The notes beneath the pieces are model-generated. The model was not told where the DNA came from and did no database searches. It saw nothing but the letters and a program-made list of their open reading frames with translations. Source: Tretioscincus oriximinensis (Eukaryota; Chordata; Lepidosauria; Squamata; Gymnophthalmidae). From it: a DNA stretch of 64,000 nt. Position numbers and translations under genes: made by a program. Below are positions 10,269 to 23,061 of this stretch, piece after piece (the first letter of the stretch is position 1; each line of letters opens with the position of its first letter). The stretch covers positions 895,914-959,913 of the forward strand of contig JAJVDF010000256.1 of NCBI GenBank assembly GCA_022410635.1. Reading direction: 5' to 3'.

Positions 10269-11670
10269 TTGTCTCCTTCTCATGGTTGGGTTCTGTCTGT
10301 TGTATTGTACATGATTTTATTTTTTTTAGTTTTGCCAAAGATTTTGTATGCTTAAAAATTCTTAAATGATAAATTCAGCATCAAGTATTTGTCTACTACT
10401 TGGGAATCTTTAGGGATAGGAGATCCAAGAACACACAAAAAAGCTGACCTTCCTAGGGCTCCCATTTTATCTCTAACTTGTGGTCACATTTGGTGTGATC
10501 CAAAGAACAATGTGGAGGATACATAGGTCTCCATTTAGGAAGTTAAGTGTTTTCTACATTTTCATTAGTTATTCAAAGGAGGCAACATACATAAACCAGG
10601 TTGTGCCACAAACAACTGGGGAAAGTTACTTCACCAACCTCTGTGAACGATCAACTGACACCATGAATTATGAGGCTAGAATAATATTATCTTTGCCTGC
10701 ATAGCTATTGAGGTTATTGATGACCAAAGCATTCTCCAGATCTTTGAAAATCCAGATGCATTATTTGACTCCTTGACCTTTTGCAGTAATGAGTTCCACA
10801 GGTGGGTTATATGCAGCATAAATATTTCCCTTTTCTTTGCTTTACATGCAACATCTTGTACATTCAAAGAGTGCTTTGTTGTTTTTTCCTTCTGGGGTCA
10901 GGGCAAACAGAGGGTATTTCTCTTCCATGGAAAACAGCAGAGTACTTTGAGGATCAAATTGTCACTTTTAGGACTCTAGTAAAAAATAGCACTTTATACT
11001 AACATTTTAAACACTGCAGTCAGAACCCTTCTTGCCCCTAGAAAAACAGTACCAATCCTCTAAAATGTTAAGTGTAATATAACAGAAATTAGTCTATTAC
11101 TACACATATATAAATGCTTAAAAAGTTTATCAATATGCATAAGAAAAAAGTCCTGATTACAGTAAATTTGTTACCAGGAAGGTGAATACAAAGCTAAGAA
11201 AAGTCAAGCTTTGAAATGCTCTGAGGTTTGAAGCTACAATGTTGTTTTAAATTTAAAAAAATATGGAGTAAAGAGCTTTTGCATGTTCTGTCTTGCTGAA
11301 GGCCGGGCTGGAGTTCTTGAAAGATATTACAGGTATGTTTCCACCGTGGTAAGAAAGTGGCATATCATACTACGGAACCTGTATAAAAGTTCCAGCAGGT
11401 AAAATAAGAATATTGGACCTTTGTAACGCTACCACTGCTCTGTTCCCACTATTACATGAGGCAAATCCTCCACAATCACACCATACCAGCATGAAGAAAA
11501 CCTTATCTGGAAGTATCAAGTGTCTCATGATCGGACGCGGCAGGCATTACAAAATGCACTGTTAATGCCCCTCTTTCCCACATACATTAAAGCTACAAAA
11601 TATCCTCCCTTTTGGGGGGTGGGGTAGTAACCAGATTTCTAGCAATGTCATTCCCTCTTACCGCCAAGGC
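10269..11670. other. Unique sequence
   Basis: I see no repeat and no supported exon. An exon-like scrap at 11302-11331 is in the rejected list. Confidence 0.5.
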
Positions 11671-11831
11671 CTAAGGGCCTGGTCATACAAATACTTTTAA
11701 ACTATCTTCATTCCTGAACAACTGGACTATAAAGCAGAAAAAAAAATTGAACTGGATTGAAAACCCCAAATTAGTACTGTTCTTCAGGACTGAAGACAAT
11801 TTTAATAGTACATGTGTGACCATGCCCTAAG
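11671..11831. mobile_element. Foldback MITE, CTGGACTAAA family, copy 2
   Basis: The ends CTAAGGGCCTGGTCATACAA and the reverse complement of TGTGTGACCATGCCCTAAG match. The arms continue through ATTCCTGAACAACTGGACTA. The family core is shared with 10113-10268 and 21930-22090. Confidence 0.8.
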
Positions 11832-12530
11832 AACATCTGGAGGCATTTGTATTTGCTGTCTCATTGTCTGTTGGCTCCATGAAAACTGCTGCAAATAATT
11901 TTTGTTCTCACACAAATCTTTTTTTTACAGTTCTTTTGCAGTTGCCAGGCTTAAAATACATCAATGAATGTGCTTTAGGTTGATGTGGATTTGCTGTAGC
12001 TAAATATAACTGCATTAAGCAGTTTGATCCGCAATTGAAGTGGAACAATGTGTGAAATATGCAAATGCCAAACCTATATTACATTTGACTTCAGGTCAAT
12101 CACACACTGCATGCAGGTTGTCAGTACAGAATCCATGTTTAGCTGTAAATGTCACTATTTCCCTCAGAACTGCTCCCAACGGAAGAGAGACACTGTGGAG
12201 CTGTCCAAAGGAAGATGCTAACTTTGGATCCCAGCTGCTGCAGCAATATCATTTCCTCTTCACTGACATGATCTGTCTTATAGGCAAATATTAGGTGGTG
12301 TTACTTCACATGTAGGCAGATTAATGTGATCTGTACTGATGTATTTTGGGCAGCTGTTGTTACACATTTGATATGTATCAGGCAGACATTGTTGAATAGT
12401 GGCCTCTTATAATGCATTAGCAAGCTTGTGCAAAAAAAGGCCATAATCTCACTTTCACTGAACATATTTTAGGCCCTAAAGTTTTCTAAAGTTTAGGATA
12501 TAAGCTTATTAGACATTGTGATAAGCAAAA
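11832..12530. other. Unique sequence
   Basis: No gene or repeat is recognised. Confidence 0.5.
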
Positions 12531-13230
12531 TAAAAATAGCATTGTATTTTTGACACTGTATTTGCTTATCTCCTTGTTTGGGGTTTGTAGTTTTGCTTTG
12601 TTGTCTATTAGTTAAGCCTTATATTTACGTACACTTATGCCCTTGTATAATGATTTTGGTTTTGATGTTATTGTCTATGAATTGGAGCATATACCTATGC
12701 ATTTTTATTCCCTCATATGATTGTGGTTTTGGAATTGTTGCCTAATGCTTGGAGTCTTAAATTTCTGTATACTTATCCCCCTTGTATGAGGTTTTGGTTT
12801 TGGCATTGTTGTCTGGGAGTTAGAGCCTTATATCTATATGTACTCATCCCCTTATTTGGGGCCTATGGTTTTTCACTGTTACCATGAGTTGGTGCCTTTT
12901 TATCTGTGCAAATATTTCTCCCCTGGCATGGGGTATGTGGGTTTTGACATGATGGTCTTTGTTAGAACCTTGCAGCTACACATACTTCCCCCCTACAGGG
13001 ACAGTGGCCTTTTGGGCAAAGTTGCCTTTCTGTGGGATCTTTATTTCAAATTCAATTGAGACCCAGGTACAGGCCTTTTGGCCTTTGGGGCACTGTTGCC
13101 TGTAAGTTAGAGCCTTATATATTCATACCCTTGTATGTGTCTGTGGTTTTAGGCACTGTTGCCTATATATCTGAACCATGAATATTTTATGACCTTTTAT
13201 TTACAGTTATTTACACCCTTGTAATGTAGG
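12531..13230 (+). repeat. Decayed ~70-bp minisatellite, about ten units
   Basis: A weakly conserved unit recurs with starts near 12531, 12601, 12671, 12739, 12809, 12879, 12950, 13021, 13095 and 13159. Shared words in order are TTGTTGTCT, GTTAGAGCCTTATAT, TACTTATCCCCCTTGTATG, and TTTTGGTTTTGGCA. Period is 64-74, mostly 70. No unit is intact, so the array is old. Fainter unit-like text may continue to about 13490. Confidence 0.8.
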
Positions 13231-14759
13231 GCTGCCATATTTTGGACAGGGATGAGGTGGGGGTGCATGCACGCACATGCACACATACGTACATGGGCGC
13301 ACATACAGATGCTTGAAGTGAGACAGGCAGAACCTCTCTTTTGCCTGTCCCACCACAAGCGTCCGTGTAATGGGAGTCGCCTTGGGTTCTTGTTGCTTAT
13401 ATGTTTAGCTTTATATTTTCAATTACTCGGGTTCCTTTTGAATTGTTGTGGTATGTATTTTATACATGTACTGTTGTCCAGGTTTTAGAACCTTCATCAT
13501 CGTATCAGCCAAGATGCTGTGCGTTCTACCTTCCTACTTCCTAATTTTATTCCACTTATAATCTATCAATGTATTTCACTTATAATACAGTATATCAATG
13601 CATCTTTGTACTCAGCTAAGCTGCTTTCAGTATTGCTATACAAATGACTGGTTGATGCTTATTGGTATCTTTGCAATTGTACCTGTTAATAAATGCTTTT
13701 GATGTCACTTACATTTGGTTTCTCACTGACAATATACATGTTTGACTCCAACTTAGGTTTATATTTATATCTTAAAAATCTGGGAATCACCCTTCTCTCC
13801 TTCTCCTTTACCCTCACTCCAAATTGCACTTTTTTCTCAATCACATCTCTCCAGCCACTAAACCACACATCTCCTGCTCCTCAATCCTTGTGTAATGCCC
13901 CCAAATACGTGTCACCACCACCCAAATGCTGTCATTGACCACTGCCCCTTCTTCTTCCCAGCCTCCTGTGAGACTTGTGATAGTGGAAAAAACAGAACAT
14001 GTAGTAACCGTAATAATGTCCAATGTGGAGAGGATCCTACATAGCACATGGAAACTGTCATTTTCCTCCATTCCAGTTGATCTCATATATTTTACCAAAA
14101 AAGTATTCTTCTAGAAGCATATATAACTTGTGTTTATCTTACATGGATTGTTGATGAGACCTGTGTTCAGCTTACCCAGTAAGTTTCAGTTTCTTAAACT
14201 AGTCTATTTTACACAGACTTGCAGTTCTTATATTGCTATGATTCTCTCTCCTTCCATATTATTAGTGAAAATAAAGGAGAGTGTAGCATAAGATGACTCA
14301 TGGAACAGTCCTAAGGGAGAAACAGCTTTTCACAACCTGGGTTTACACTCTAGATAAAAGCAAAGATGTTATTTAATGCTGTTTTGCTGCTCTACATTTA
14401 TAAAACAAAAGGCAAAGAAAGTTGCAGCACCTTTTGTTGTTACATGAACTTAAATAGAAAAGAAATACAGGATAACGGTCATAGGGCAGTCACTTTAAAA
14501 ATTATTTTTCATAATTAATAGAAACCTGCCTTCAGAAAACTCCTTGGAGAATTAACACTCATGTTTTTGCCATTCCACTGCTTTTCCTTCTCTGTTACTA
14601 TTTTAAGAACTGCAAGAAGTTAGATTAAACCCAGTGCACTTGAAACAGAAATCCTACTGAATATAAGAGTCCCGTTTGTAAAGTCTATTATTTCACTTGA
14701 ACATTTGCTTCTCAATTTTAGCCTCCCCCCAATATTTGAGTGTTTTATTTCTGATAGTA
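13231..14759. other. Mostly unique sequence
   Basis: No gene is recognised. Possible minisatellite remnants occur at the left edge. Confidence 0.45.
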
Positions 14760-15010
14760 TCCAAGCTACACATCCATTAACAATTGTTTTTTTTCCAAAG
14801 AATATGTATGGGGAAGCATTTTCTAGAATTCATTATTCATTGATTTGAAACATGTTGATGGCCTCCTGGTTTTATCAAGAATCAATACTATGGATTTTAT
14901 CATCGCCATTGTTTGTCACTATTGTAAAGATTTTAAATCAATCAATGCATTAATTCATCCGGATGGCAAGAGGAAAATGTGGGATTTTGTTTAGATGTCA
15001 CAATTGTGAC
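14760..15010. promoter_or_regulatory. Possible conserved noncoding element
   Basis: The block is free of repeats and unlike its surroundings, with homeodomain- and forkhead-type AT motifs (ATCAATCAATGCATTAATTC, ATCCATTAACAATTG), a retained CpG pair and the palindrome TCACAATTGTGA near 15000-15011. That it is conserved is a guess from its texture; no alignment was possible. Confidence 0.25.
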
Positions 15011-15011
15011 C

Positions 15012-16050
15012 TCTTGTCCATGTCATAAGTCATATTCCAGACTAAAATTCCTCTAGAATAATTAGTTCCTGTCCAGCCAGCTAGTCAATAGCTTGGGAAA
15101 GGAATTTCCTTCTATACCAGAGTGACATGCACACCCAGATATTTAGGTGATATGAAATACTGAAACTTATGCAATGTAATAACCGTATTCAAAATTTGGT
15201 ACCTGCTGTTTGATTAATTGGCCTAAAATTGTCAACTTGGACAAGAGAATAATATATTTGAAACAATAATTTGTAAGTAATGGAGTTCAGAGGCATTTAT
15301 CATTTAAATGTTTGACAACTGATATGTAATAACCGCCACTACCTGGTCAATTGGAAATAATATCTGGACATTTGCAATTGTACCTGATTGTTTGCAAAGA
15401 CCATGCCTAGTTAATTGTAAATTGCAAAGAGAAGATCAAGTGGGAAGCTTGTTCTTCCAAAGAGATGACCTAACAGAAAAGTTTTGAAACATTGCAGTCA
15501 AACTACTGATAAGAGTATAGATTCTTTCTTCTCTTGTCTCAAAACAGCACTGGGCAACTACATATAATCTGTCTCACCATTGGTTGCTGTTCTGATTGCA
15601 CCTTTTTAACTAAATAACATCAATAATTTATCCAATTTATTAGAGCTTCTTTTCACATGATGTGGGCTATCCTGTGCTGCACTGTTCCAGCCTATGGTGG
15701 TCCACACCAACCCAAGTGCTGACTAAAGCCTGCCCACTTTTTAAGTTGTCATTAGAGCTTACAGGAATGCCTATTTGTGAATGCACCAACTTCTGGCACA
15801 ATTTCTGGTAATGCTGCTGAATCAGGTCTCCCAACATACTTTGAACTATGGAAGCATGTTCCAGTGTAATGGGAATATATATGCACCTCTTTGCCATGGT
15901 GTGAAGCCTTTGGATCCATGTTAGATCAGACTACCAGTGAATGTGGAAAATATCAAAATGTCTTATTGTATATTCTGGCTTTCCACTGAAAAAAACCCAG
16001 AATACATACACATGGTGAAGGTGCATTGGATATCCTATGAATGAGCTAAT
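15012..16050. other. Unique sequence
   Basis: No gene or repeat is recognised. Confidence 0.5.
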
Positions 16051-16114
16051 TTTAATCATATGAATTTATATTAATCATATGAATTTATATTTTAATCAAA
16101 TGGATTTATATTAA
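16051..16114 (+). repeat. ~20-bp tandem repeat, three units
   Basis: TTAATCATATGAATTTATAT recurs about every 19-21 bases, the last unit with two substitutions. Confidence 0.85.
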
Positions 16115-17970
16115 GTGAAAAACAGTTGTGATCCAGATGTGGTCATCTTCCTCTCCAGATGGGCATTGATGTACAGCGTTCACATGGGAGCAGAAGAAAT
16201 AACTCTAAAGTTACACCAAATTCAGCATGGAGAATTTTGAATCCATGCCAAATAAAGCTCTGGAGCTTGGGCTTCCAAAACAATATATATAGCTTGCAAT
16301 CCAGATGAATATTTGGCTTCTGGGAAGCAATTTGATTTTTCTTGGAGCATTCCACCTCAGAGAGGTTCCGTGTGATGCAGAAGAACAAAATAGAACCCAG
16401 GTGTTTGGCTGATGCCATCCCATATTTCATTGGCCCAACTTGGTTACACTATTAGTTACATTTCATCTTCATTGGTCTGAAGGAGACTTAAGGGCATGAA
16501 GTTTACAGTAGCGTAGAAGTATGTTTTTTTGGACAGAGTTTTTGGGTACAAATCCATTTATTTATTTGGTTGATAATTTTTGTATCTGAACCTCCACCCA
16601 AAGATTACAGGATATTATAAGAAAACATAAAACATTTAAAAATATTTAACCTATAATCAGTCAATTCTCTTTTCATCCTCTTTCTTCAGTAAAAAACTAC
16701 ATTTAGAAAATACTATGCATCAAAGTTGTGGCTTAACCAGAGAATGAAAAACAATTCAAGGTTAAGAAGAAATCACAGTGGTATAAAGCCTGCAATTTCC
16801 AGCTCTTTAGGTTAAGAAGATCTCAAAAGCTGCTGAGAAATCAAAGGGACAAAGAGGTTCAAGATGTCTCTATCTTTGTATAGATCATTCATTAGGCAAG
16901 AAAGGGAGTCTTAGTTCCGTACCAAACCTTACTGCATAAACTGAGCAAGTTTTCAGGTATCACTTTACACTTGATTTTTGCAAAAAATTCTTCACTTCTG
17001 CAATACGTTCCCCCTGCTCTGACCTCTGCCTGTTAGTTTAATCACTGATAAAACTACATACCACAGGAAACTCCCGGGCATCTGGTAGAGTGGAACCTGA
17101 AAAATACCATAAGTTCCACTTTGTCTGGTTGTTGCATTATGGATAGATAATTAGGATTTCAAAATATTCTACATTGTTTTTTTAAAAAATCATCCACTGT
17201 TAGTAATACAGAGCAGAGGAAAGAAATTCCCAGAATCCAGAGACTTCAGAATGGGAAGTTGCTGGAGTTTCATTTGTTGCTCAGTTTTGGATGGGTCGTT
17301 AACGTCCCCAAAGGATCGTCTTAAATTATTTTGAGTAATGATTTTTCTTCTACTGCATGGGTGGAGAGGTTAAAAAAAAGCTCCCTATTAAGAAGCATGC
17401 AACTCAAGGAAAGCAATTATCTCTTGAAGAGATGTAGTCTGTATCTAGTGAAGCTTTTGATGAGAGCAAACATGATACATAGAGCTTAAAGGCATGCAGG
17501 CCAAAGAGAGAAAAGGTTCATTTTGCCCTCTTCCTGCCCCCAATATTTTGTTTTCTTTTTTCCCTTCTCCTTCTCTTTTGGTTATGATATCACCACTATA
17601 GTTTGAAGAAAATAAATGTGGAACACTTGAGCCTTTTTGCTTGCTCTCATAAAAGCCCCCTCCCCTTTTCTTTTCATATAACAGTAAATAAAATCACTGA
17701 AATGCTTTTCAGTTGATGGAAGTTCTTCACAAATATTTTCAGTAACACATCCCAACCAAGCTTTGTTTCCTAAATCATCACATGATATTTGCAAAACACA
17801 CTTATATCCATTAGACATAAATTCCTACGACATCCCTTCTAGGAGAGACAGTGGAGGTGCAACCTTGTGCTTTATGTCATAGGTTATTGGCCTTACAAAG
17901 AAGGGTAACATCCTATTCTTCATGGGATTGCATTCTTCTGGGAATAAGAGATGTGAAATCTGGGGGTTAA
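16115..17970. other. Unique sequence
   Basis: No gene or repeat is recognised. Confidence 0.5.
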
Positions 17971-18260
17971 CCACACACAAGAACATAAGAGGCACTTTGT
18001 TAGTCCATCTATTCCAGCAGCATGCCTCATATGGTGGCTTAATGGCTTCCAAGCAATTCCAGCAGAAGATAAAGGTAAAACCTTTCCCTTGGTCTCAGTT
18101 CTCTGAAATGGCCTCCAGAGAGGTATTTTTCTTAATGGTATTGTTCTTGGGAACCATCAAGTTGTAGCAATTCCATGGGCACTTTTATACAGTTTTCTAA
18201 GCAGCGATACAGTTTACCATTGCCTTGTTCCAGGGGGATCCTGGAGGTTGAACCAGCAGA
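17971..18260 (-). mobile_element. Old repeat fragments, uncertain class
   Basis: CAAGAACATAAGAG followed by TTAGTCCATCTATTCCAGCA at 17975-18025 resembles the reversed LINE 3' tail seen at 31285. The following stretch to about 18260 (for example CAGTTTACCATTGCCTTGTT) looks SINE-like on the minus strand but is too diverged to assign. Confidence 0.3.
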
Positions 18261-19998
18261 CTTGTGCTTTTGAGGCAGTTTAGTTCAGCTGCAGCCACTT
18301 CCACTTGTCCTTATAGTGAAGAGGAAACAACTATTGCCAGTAAATGTCACTACCATTTTAAGATTGAAATCTTCTCACAGATCAACCCATTCAAAGCACT
18401 TCTGAATGTTTTTGAAGTTGTTTCATAGCAGCAATGTATGACTGCTTGTGTCTAATTTTTAACAGCCACCCCTCTGAATCGAGTATGTTTGCAGGCAGAC
18501 CGCCTGCCATCAAAATAATCTGACTCTTCTTGCTCAGGTAGAAACCATGAGGGTAGCTTTGCATTGCCGCCTGCTGTGAATTTTTTTCCCTCATGCTTTT
18601 TGCTCAGGGATAGACAGTTTGTGAATCAGATGCTCAGAGCTGAAAGATGTTAACTGTAAGCAACAACAAAGAACAGCAGTCTTGTCTTATTCTGATCACT
18701 ACCATTGTTGGCTGTTATTTCAAGAAGGAAGAGAGCTGTTTATTCCCTTTATTCCTCCATAGTTGAAGTTGAGAACTGTTCCACATTCAATTTTGGAATG
18801 ACTGATTTAATTATTTATTAATGTTTATCATTGTTTGCAGCCAAAGGCTAGAGTAGCAGGACTATTTCAGTTCGTATTATATACACTGATTAAATAAAAA
18901 GAAGGAAGGAATTAAGGCTGTGTTCACACAGCTATTTTATTCCTTAGTTGTAGTGACATAATGAAGGTCGGGGCACATGTGTTAAGCATCTTTCAGCAGT
19001 CCTTCCGCAATAAACGCCATTTATCCCGGAATAAACTATTGCTGGGATAATCAGACATCATTGCAGAGAACCTCTGAAATCTCACAGCCAACCTCCGTCA
19101 TCTCGTAGCCTCCCCCCTTCCTCTCCAATGTGAACATTTTTAGTGCAAGAGACAGGAGGGAAGAGATGACAGGAGGAAGCGCCGCCTCCTTGCTTCGGCA
19201 GGGAAATCTGCCCAGACTGCCCTCCGTCTGCTTTCAGGGGCTGTTGCCTTGAGATCGGCGCTGTCAAATGGTTCAGTTGAGCAAAGGAGGAGGAGATGGG
19301 GAGGTTGACAGGACGTCTGTCAATGTTCCCCTTCATTTTACTGTGCTGATCTCCAGGCAGGAGCCCCCAAAAGCAGGTGGAGGGATGGCTGGAAGGAGGG
19401 TACAGCTGAAGCAATGCAACAGAGCTGGCTGTGTGTCATGAGAAGCCTTTTCCTATGCCCAGCCAGCCCTCCGCCTGCTTTATTACTTTATAAACCTTAC
19501 AACTGAATCAGCATTTCAATCAAACTTTTCATTTTCGCTATGGTTTTTCCAATTAAAGGGAAGGGTTTTTAAAAAAAACGTTTTGGAACAAGCTTGAAAT
19601 GGAACACACAAAACTATTTTTGATGACTCAGTCCACAATGGATATTCAGGTTGAACCAAAACACAGTTTTCTTTCATACACAACCCTACATGCAAATCAA
19701 CTTCTATAATTTGGTGTCCCTATGCACTTCTATCAGTCCTCTAAGTGGTTGAATCTTCTATAGCTAATTAAACATTCTACTTTTTGGGTGTTCAAAGTCC
19801 ATGAGACTGGGAGAAGTTCTGTTAAGCATTGCAGTGCAATAAAAAGTTTAAAAAACCCTTAACCCTTTAAGCTCCAAAGGACTGAAGGATGCCTTATAGA
19901 GCCAGGTACATAAAAGTTAATACTCTTAATACTCCAAGAGGCCTAAATTCAGAGGTCTATTTTAAGAGTGAATGGCTGATTTCAGTCATGGCATCGTA
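18261..19998. other. Unique sequence with a moderately GC-rich patch
   Basis: No exon is recognised. 19060-19420 is clearly richer in GC and CpG than its surroundings and holds an open minus frame (19082-19414) that I do not recognise. GGCTGTGTTCACACAGC at 18920-18936 is a short near-palindrome. Confidence 0.4.
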
Positions 19999-20000
19999 TA

Positions 20001-20074
20001 CTGCTCAAAGCAATTAAGGGAACCCTTTAACATACACAGTTATGTTAAAGTGTTCCCTTAATTGTTTTGAGCAG
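20001..20074. mobile_element. Tc1-like micro-MITE, 74-bp hairpin
   Basis: CTGCTCAAAGCAATTAAGGG at the left end is the near-exact reverse complement of the right end CCCTTAATTGTTTTGAGCAG. TA flanks both ends (19999-20000, 20075-20076). Arms are about 34 bases with a loop of about 6. The CTGCTCAAA...AAGGGAAC end type is that of a known vertebrate Tc1-like group. Confidence 0.9.
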
Positions 20075-20089
20075 TATATATACCTATGG

Positions 20090-20280
20090 TAGGCTGACCA
20101 GATGACCCCTTTTTTGTGGGGTGAAAACCCAGTTTTGAGGTGCATCCCGGTTTTTGCTGAGGAATTTTTTTTAAAAAAAAATCGGAAAATCTTTTTTGGA
20201 AAAAAAAATCTCAACAAAAACTGGGAGGCACCCCAAAACTGGGTTTCTACCCCCCCAAAAGGGGTCATCTGGTCAGCCTA
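20090..20280. mobile_element. Foldback MITE, TGACCAGATGACCCC type, copy 1
   Basis: A 191-base palindromic element: TAGGCTGACCAGATGACCCC at the left end, its reverse complement at the right, and arms that continue through AACCCAGTTTTG. It is flanked by CCTATGG at 20083-20089 and 20281-20287, a perfect 7-bp target duplication. The end type resembles reptilian hAT MITEs, although hAT duplications are usually 8 bp. A second copy is cut by the window end at 63910. Confidence 0.85.
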
Positions 20281-20744
20281 CCTATGGAGTGGCTAAAATG
20301 AAGAGCTGTATTTCTTTTGACAAAAGCTGTGTCCTCCTTAGGGATATTTTGCAAGTTGGCAGTAATATCATGTAGAATTTCCCATTACAGAAGTTCAGAG
20401 ATCCACTAGCTAAAACGGCTTGTGGTCCCAGTTTTTCTGTTAGCTCATTTTTCTTGATTTAGCATTGGGCTTCTTTTAAATGCCAGTCAGTGCTGGTATT
20501 AATCTCCCACTGTTTCTGCCGGTAGCCCTGAATTAGTAACAGGTATTGTCTTGACCACCTTATGTTTTGAAGGCAGAATATAATTACAACATTTTTTTAA
20601 AAAAAGTCCTATAACAAAGATTACTTACTATTCCAAATAAGACCTGTTGAAGCTATTCAAGAAGACAACAAGTAACAGCATCTAAAAAAGGCTTTTCTCC
20701 TCCACACTGTATATACATGATGTGGTTTGTTTCTATCTTTATGT
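20281..20744. other. Unique sequence
   Basis: No gene or repeat is recognised. Confidence 0.45.
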
Positions 20745-20836
20745 AATTTATAATACGTAAGAGGGGAGATGCTGAATTGGGCAACAGCCCATCCAACTCA
20801 GCATTCTTCCTCACAGAGTGACCTGCCAATTGCATT
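20745..20836 (-). mobile_element. CR1-like LINE 3' tail fragment
   Basis: On the minus strand it reads GAATGCTGAGTTGGATGGGC, then TGTTGCCCAATTCAGCATC. This matches the tail of the LINE ending at 37972 (GAATGCTGGACTAGATGGGC, then TCTGGCCCGATTCAGTATG). Confidence 0.6.
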
Positions 20837-21929
20837 TGAGAAAGTTTTTCACCTACTCTTATCATCCTGCAAAACCCTGTCCATCACTCCAGTGAAGTAG
20901 TAGCACTAAGACATTGATACATTTGGCTCCATTAATTTGCCTCGTCCTATCTTAAATCTATCTAGCTTAGGATCTGTCATTACTACTTCTGAAAGTAGAG
21001 GATCAAAGATCCTCTAAATAAAAATAAAATAACTTCCTTCCAACAAAATATTATTTAAAAAAATATTTTTTTCTAAAATAGTGGAATGAGAACAATAGAG
21101 GAAGCACAAAAATATCTCAAAGCATTGAAAAACACTCATGGAAACCCACGTAACCTAAACAAAAATAGAGTGTTGAGTCCATAAACAACAACTGATATCG
21201 TACTCAGTATGGAAATCGAAAAGTTTTGTTACCAATTTCATCCACAAGTCTAATGCTTTGCACACCTTTGGACACAAAGGCTGTACACAGACAATCCTGC
21301 TAGTATGACTTATCCATTGAGTAGTGGGAAGATACCTTGCAGACTCATAAAGGAGCCAGCGATGCCTGCCTAGACGCCTCTGCTATACAGAAAGACAAAC
21401 AATTGTTTCCATATGCTGAACTGTCCAATCTTGTTGAGTTTTGTTCAATCCTTTTTTCTTTTTGTTTTGAAGGTCCACTTTAAGCTTCAGACATTATCCG
21501 CTATTTTGGGATAAATACAATTTGCCCTTTTGGGTTTCTTTTATACTTAGAACACACTCCACTCAGGTCCTTCAGGAACCACTCCTTGAATTCTCAAGGA
21601 CAGATTGCAGAATTCACTGCCAAATTTAAGATATTTTTAGAAAACTGTGGCAAACCTTAAGACAGCTCACGCTGAGCTAGGAATCTTTCTCATTCAGCTT
21701 TCTGGTATATTCCTGTTAACCTTTCACAACAGAGTTCTGCCTTTGCTCACCTTGTTAAGATTTAGAGTTGAACAATTTTGGGAATATTTTCAAACCTACA
21801 TGACCTATTTGTCTCATAATTATTGATTCATAAGCAATATCCTTTTAATTATGGTTCATATTTCTGACAAAATATCTTATTGAGGAAGGACAAATTAATA
21901 TAATATGATACTAGTAACTACTAAGAAGA
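20837..21929. other. Unique sequence
   Basis: No gene or repeat is recognised. Confidence 0.5.
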
Positions 21930-22090
21930 TTATAATGCCTGATCACACATGTGCTTTTTAAAACTGTTTTAATTCCTGAGGAATTGGACTAAATCATCAT
22001 CATCATCATCATCATCATCGTTGTTGATTTTCAGCCCAGTTCTTCAGGACTGAGGATGTTTTAAAATCACACGTCCTATTAAGCCCATAA
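21930..22090. mobile_element. Foldback MITE, CTGGACTAAA family, copy 3
   Basis: The left arm (GCCTGATCACACATGTGC, then AATTCCTGAGGAATTGGACT) pairs with the right arm (CAGTTCTTCAGGACTGAGGA, then AATCACACGTCC). A short ATC microsatellite at 21997-22019 has grown in the loop. Confidence 0.75.
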
Positions 22091-23024
22091 TTATTGATTT
22101 AATTTTTAGGGGACTATCCAATTTGTGGTAAAGACTGAATCAAGTCTGCTTCACCTTTTATAGTCAAAGCATTTTGGAAGACTAAATTGTACATTTTACA
22201 TGTAAAATAAACATCATTTCTGCTCTTTCGTATCAGCCTGATGTCTCTTCTGAGATGTTGTCATCCCTAAACTTCACATTTTACAACTCGTACATTTTAC
22301 CAGATGTTTCTGTAGCAACAATGAAACATCTTTGCCATTTCTGCCCTGGTAAAGTGGTTCAAACAATACGAAAGTCACACTTTTGTTCTAGTTTCACCAA
22401 AGAATATTAGACAGATGTATTTCTGTGTTTGAGTGACTTTGACCGTTTTCCCCTTTATCCTCTAAAGAATGACAACTTTCTTCTAAAATACAGAATCTAT
22501 TAGCATTTGACCAAGTGATTTAAAAAGTATTTCCTTTTTTATCAAATATACCACTGAAAAAGCTAATTCCAGATTTTATAAAAAGAACAAATAAGAGTTG
22601 GCACAATTTCAAATCAGAAGCAAATTTTTCTCCCAATTTTTTATAATAATTTTGTTGTTAAAATTTGTTTATTTACAATGCTCTGTTCACCAAGGGGCAG
22701 AACAAGAAAATATACACAATGAACAGGGCAACAAAACGTGCACAATATATACAATTTATAACTGCTCATTGCTCTAAAAAATTTATAGTTCATGCCGTGA
22801 AGTTGAATTTTATACACTGGAGACTTAACTCAGGAAAACAGATATTTTTAACTGAAAATGACTGTTAATATAACAGTCCTTATATTAACAACAATCCTGA
22901 AAATTTACTAAACAGAACTGGAGCAGCTGAGAGGATAAGCTCACGGAATCCAAATGCTCCTTCTCCCAGATCACACCAATAGCTGATAGTTTGTTATTAG
23001 CACTTTTTAAGCTCAGTAGAAACC
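22091..23024. other. Unique AT-rich sequence
   Basis: No gene or repeat is recognised. Confidence 0.5.
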
Positions 23025-23027
23025 AAC

Positions 23028-23029
23028 AT

Positions 23030-23060
<31 letters not shown>

Positions 23061-23061
23061 G
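23028..23061 (+). repeat. (TC)n(AC)n compound microsatellite
   Basis: A TCTCTC run is followed within a few bases by an ACACAC run. Confidence 0.95.

Noticed and set aside
11302..11331. Tiny exon-like scrap ending in ACAG|GTATGT
   Set aside because: A good donor, but no polypyrimidine acceptor and only ten codons.
12531..13230. CRISPR-like or coding tandem repeat
   Set aside because: Vertebrate DNA; units are degenerate and contiguous with no spacers and no open frame.
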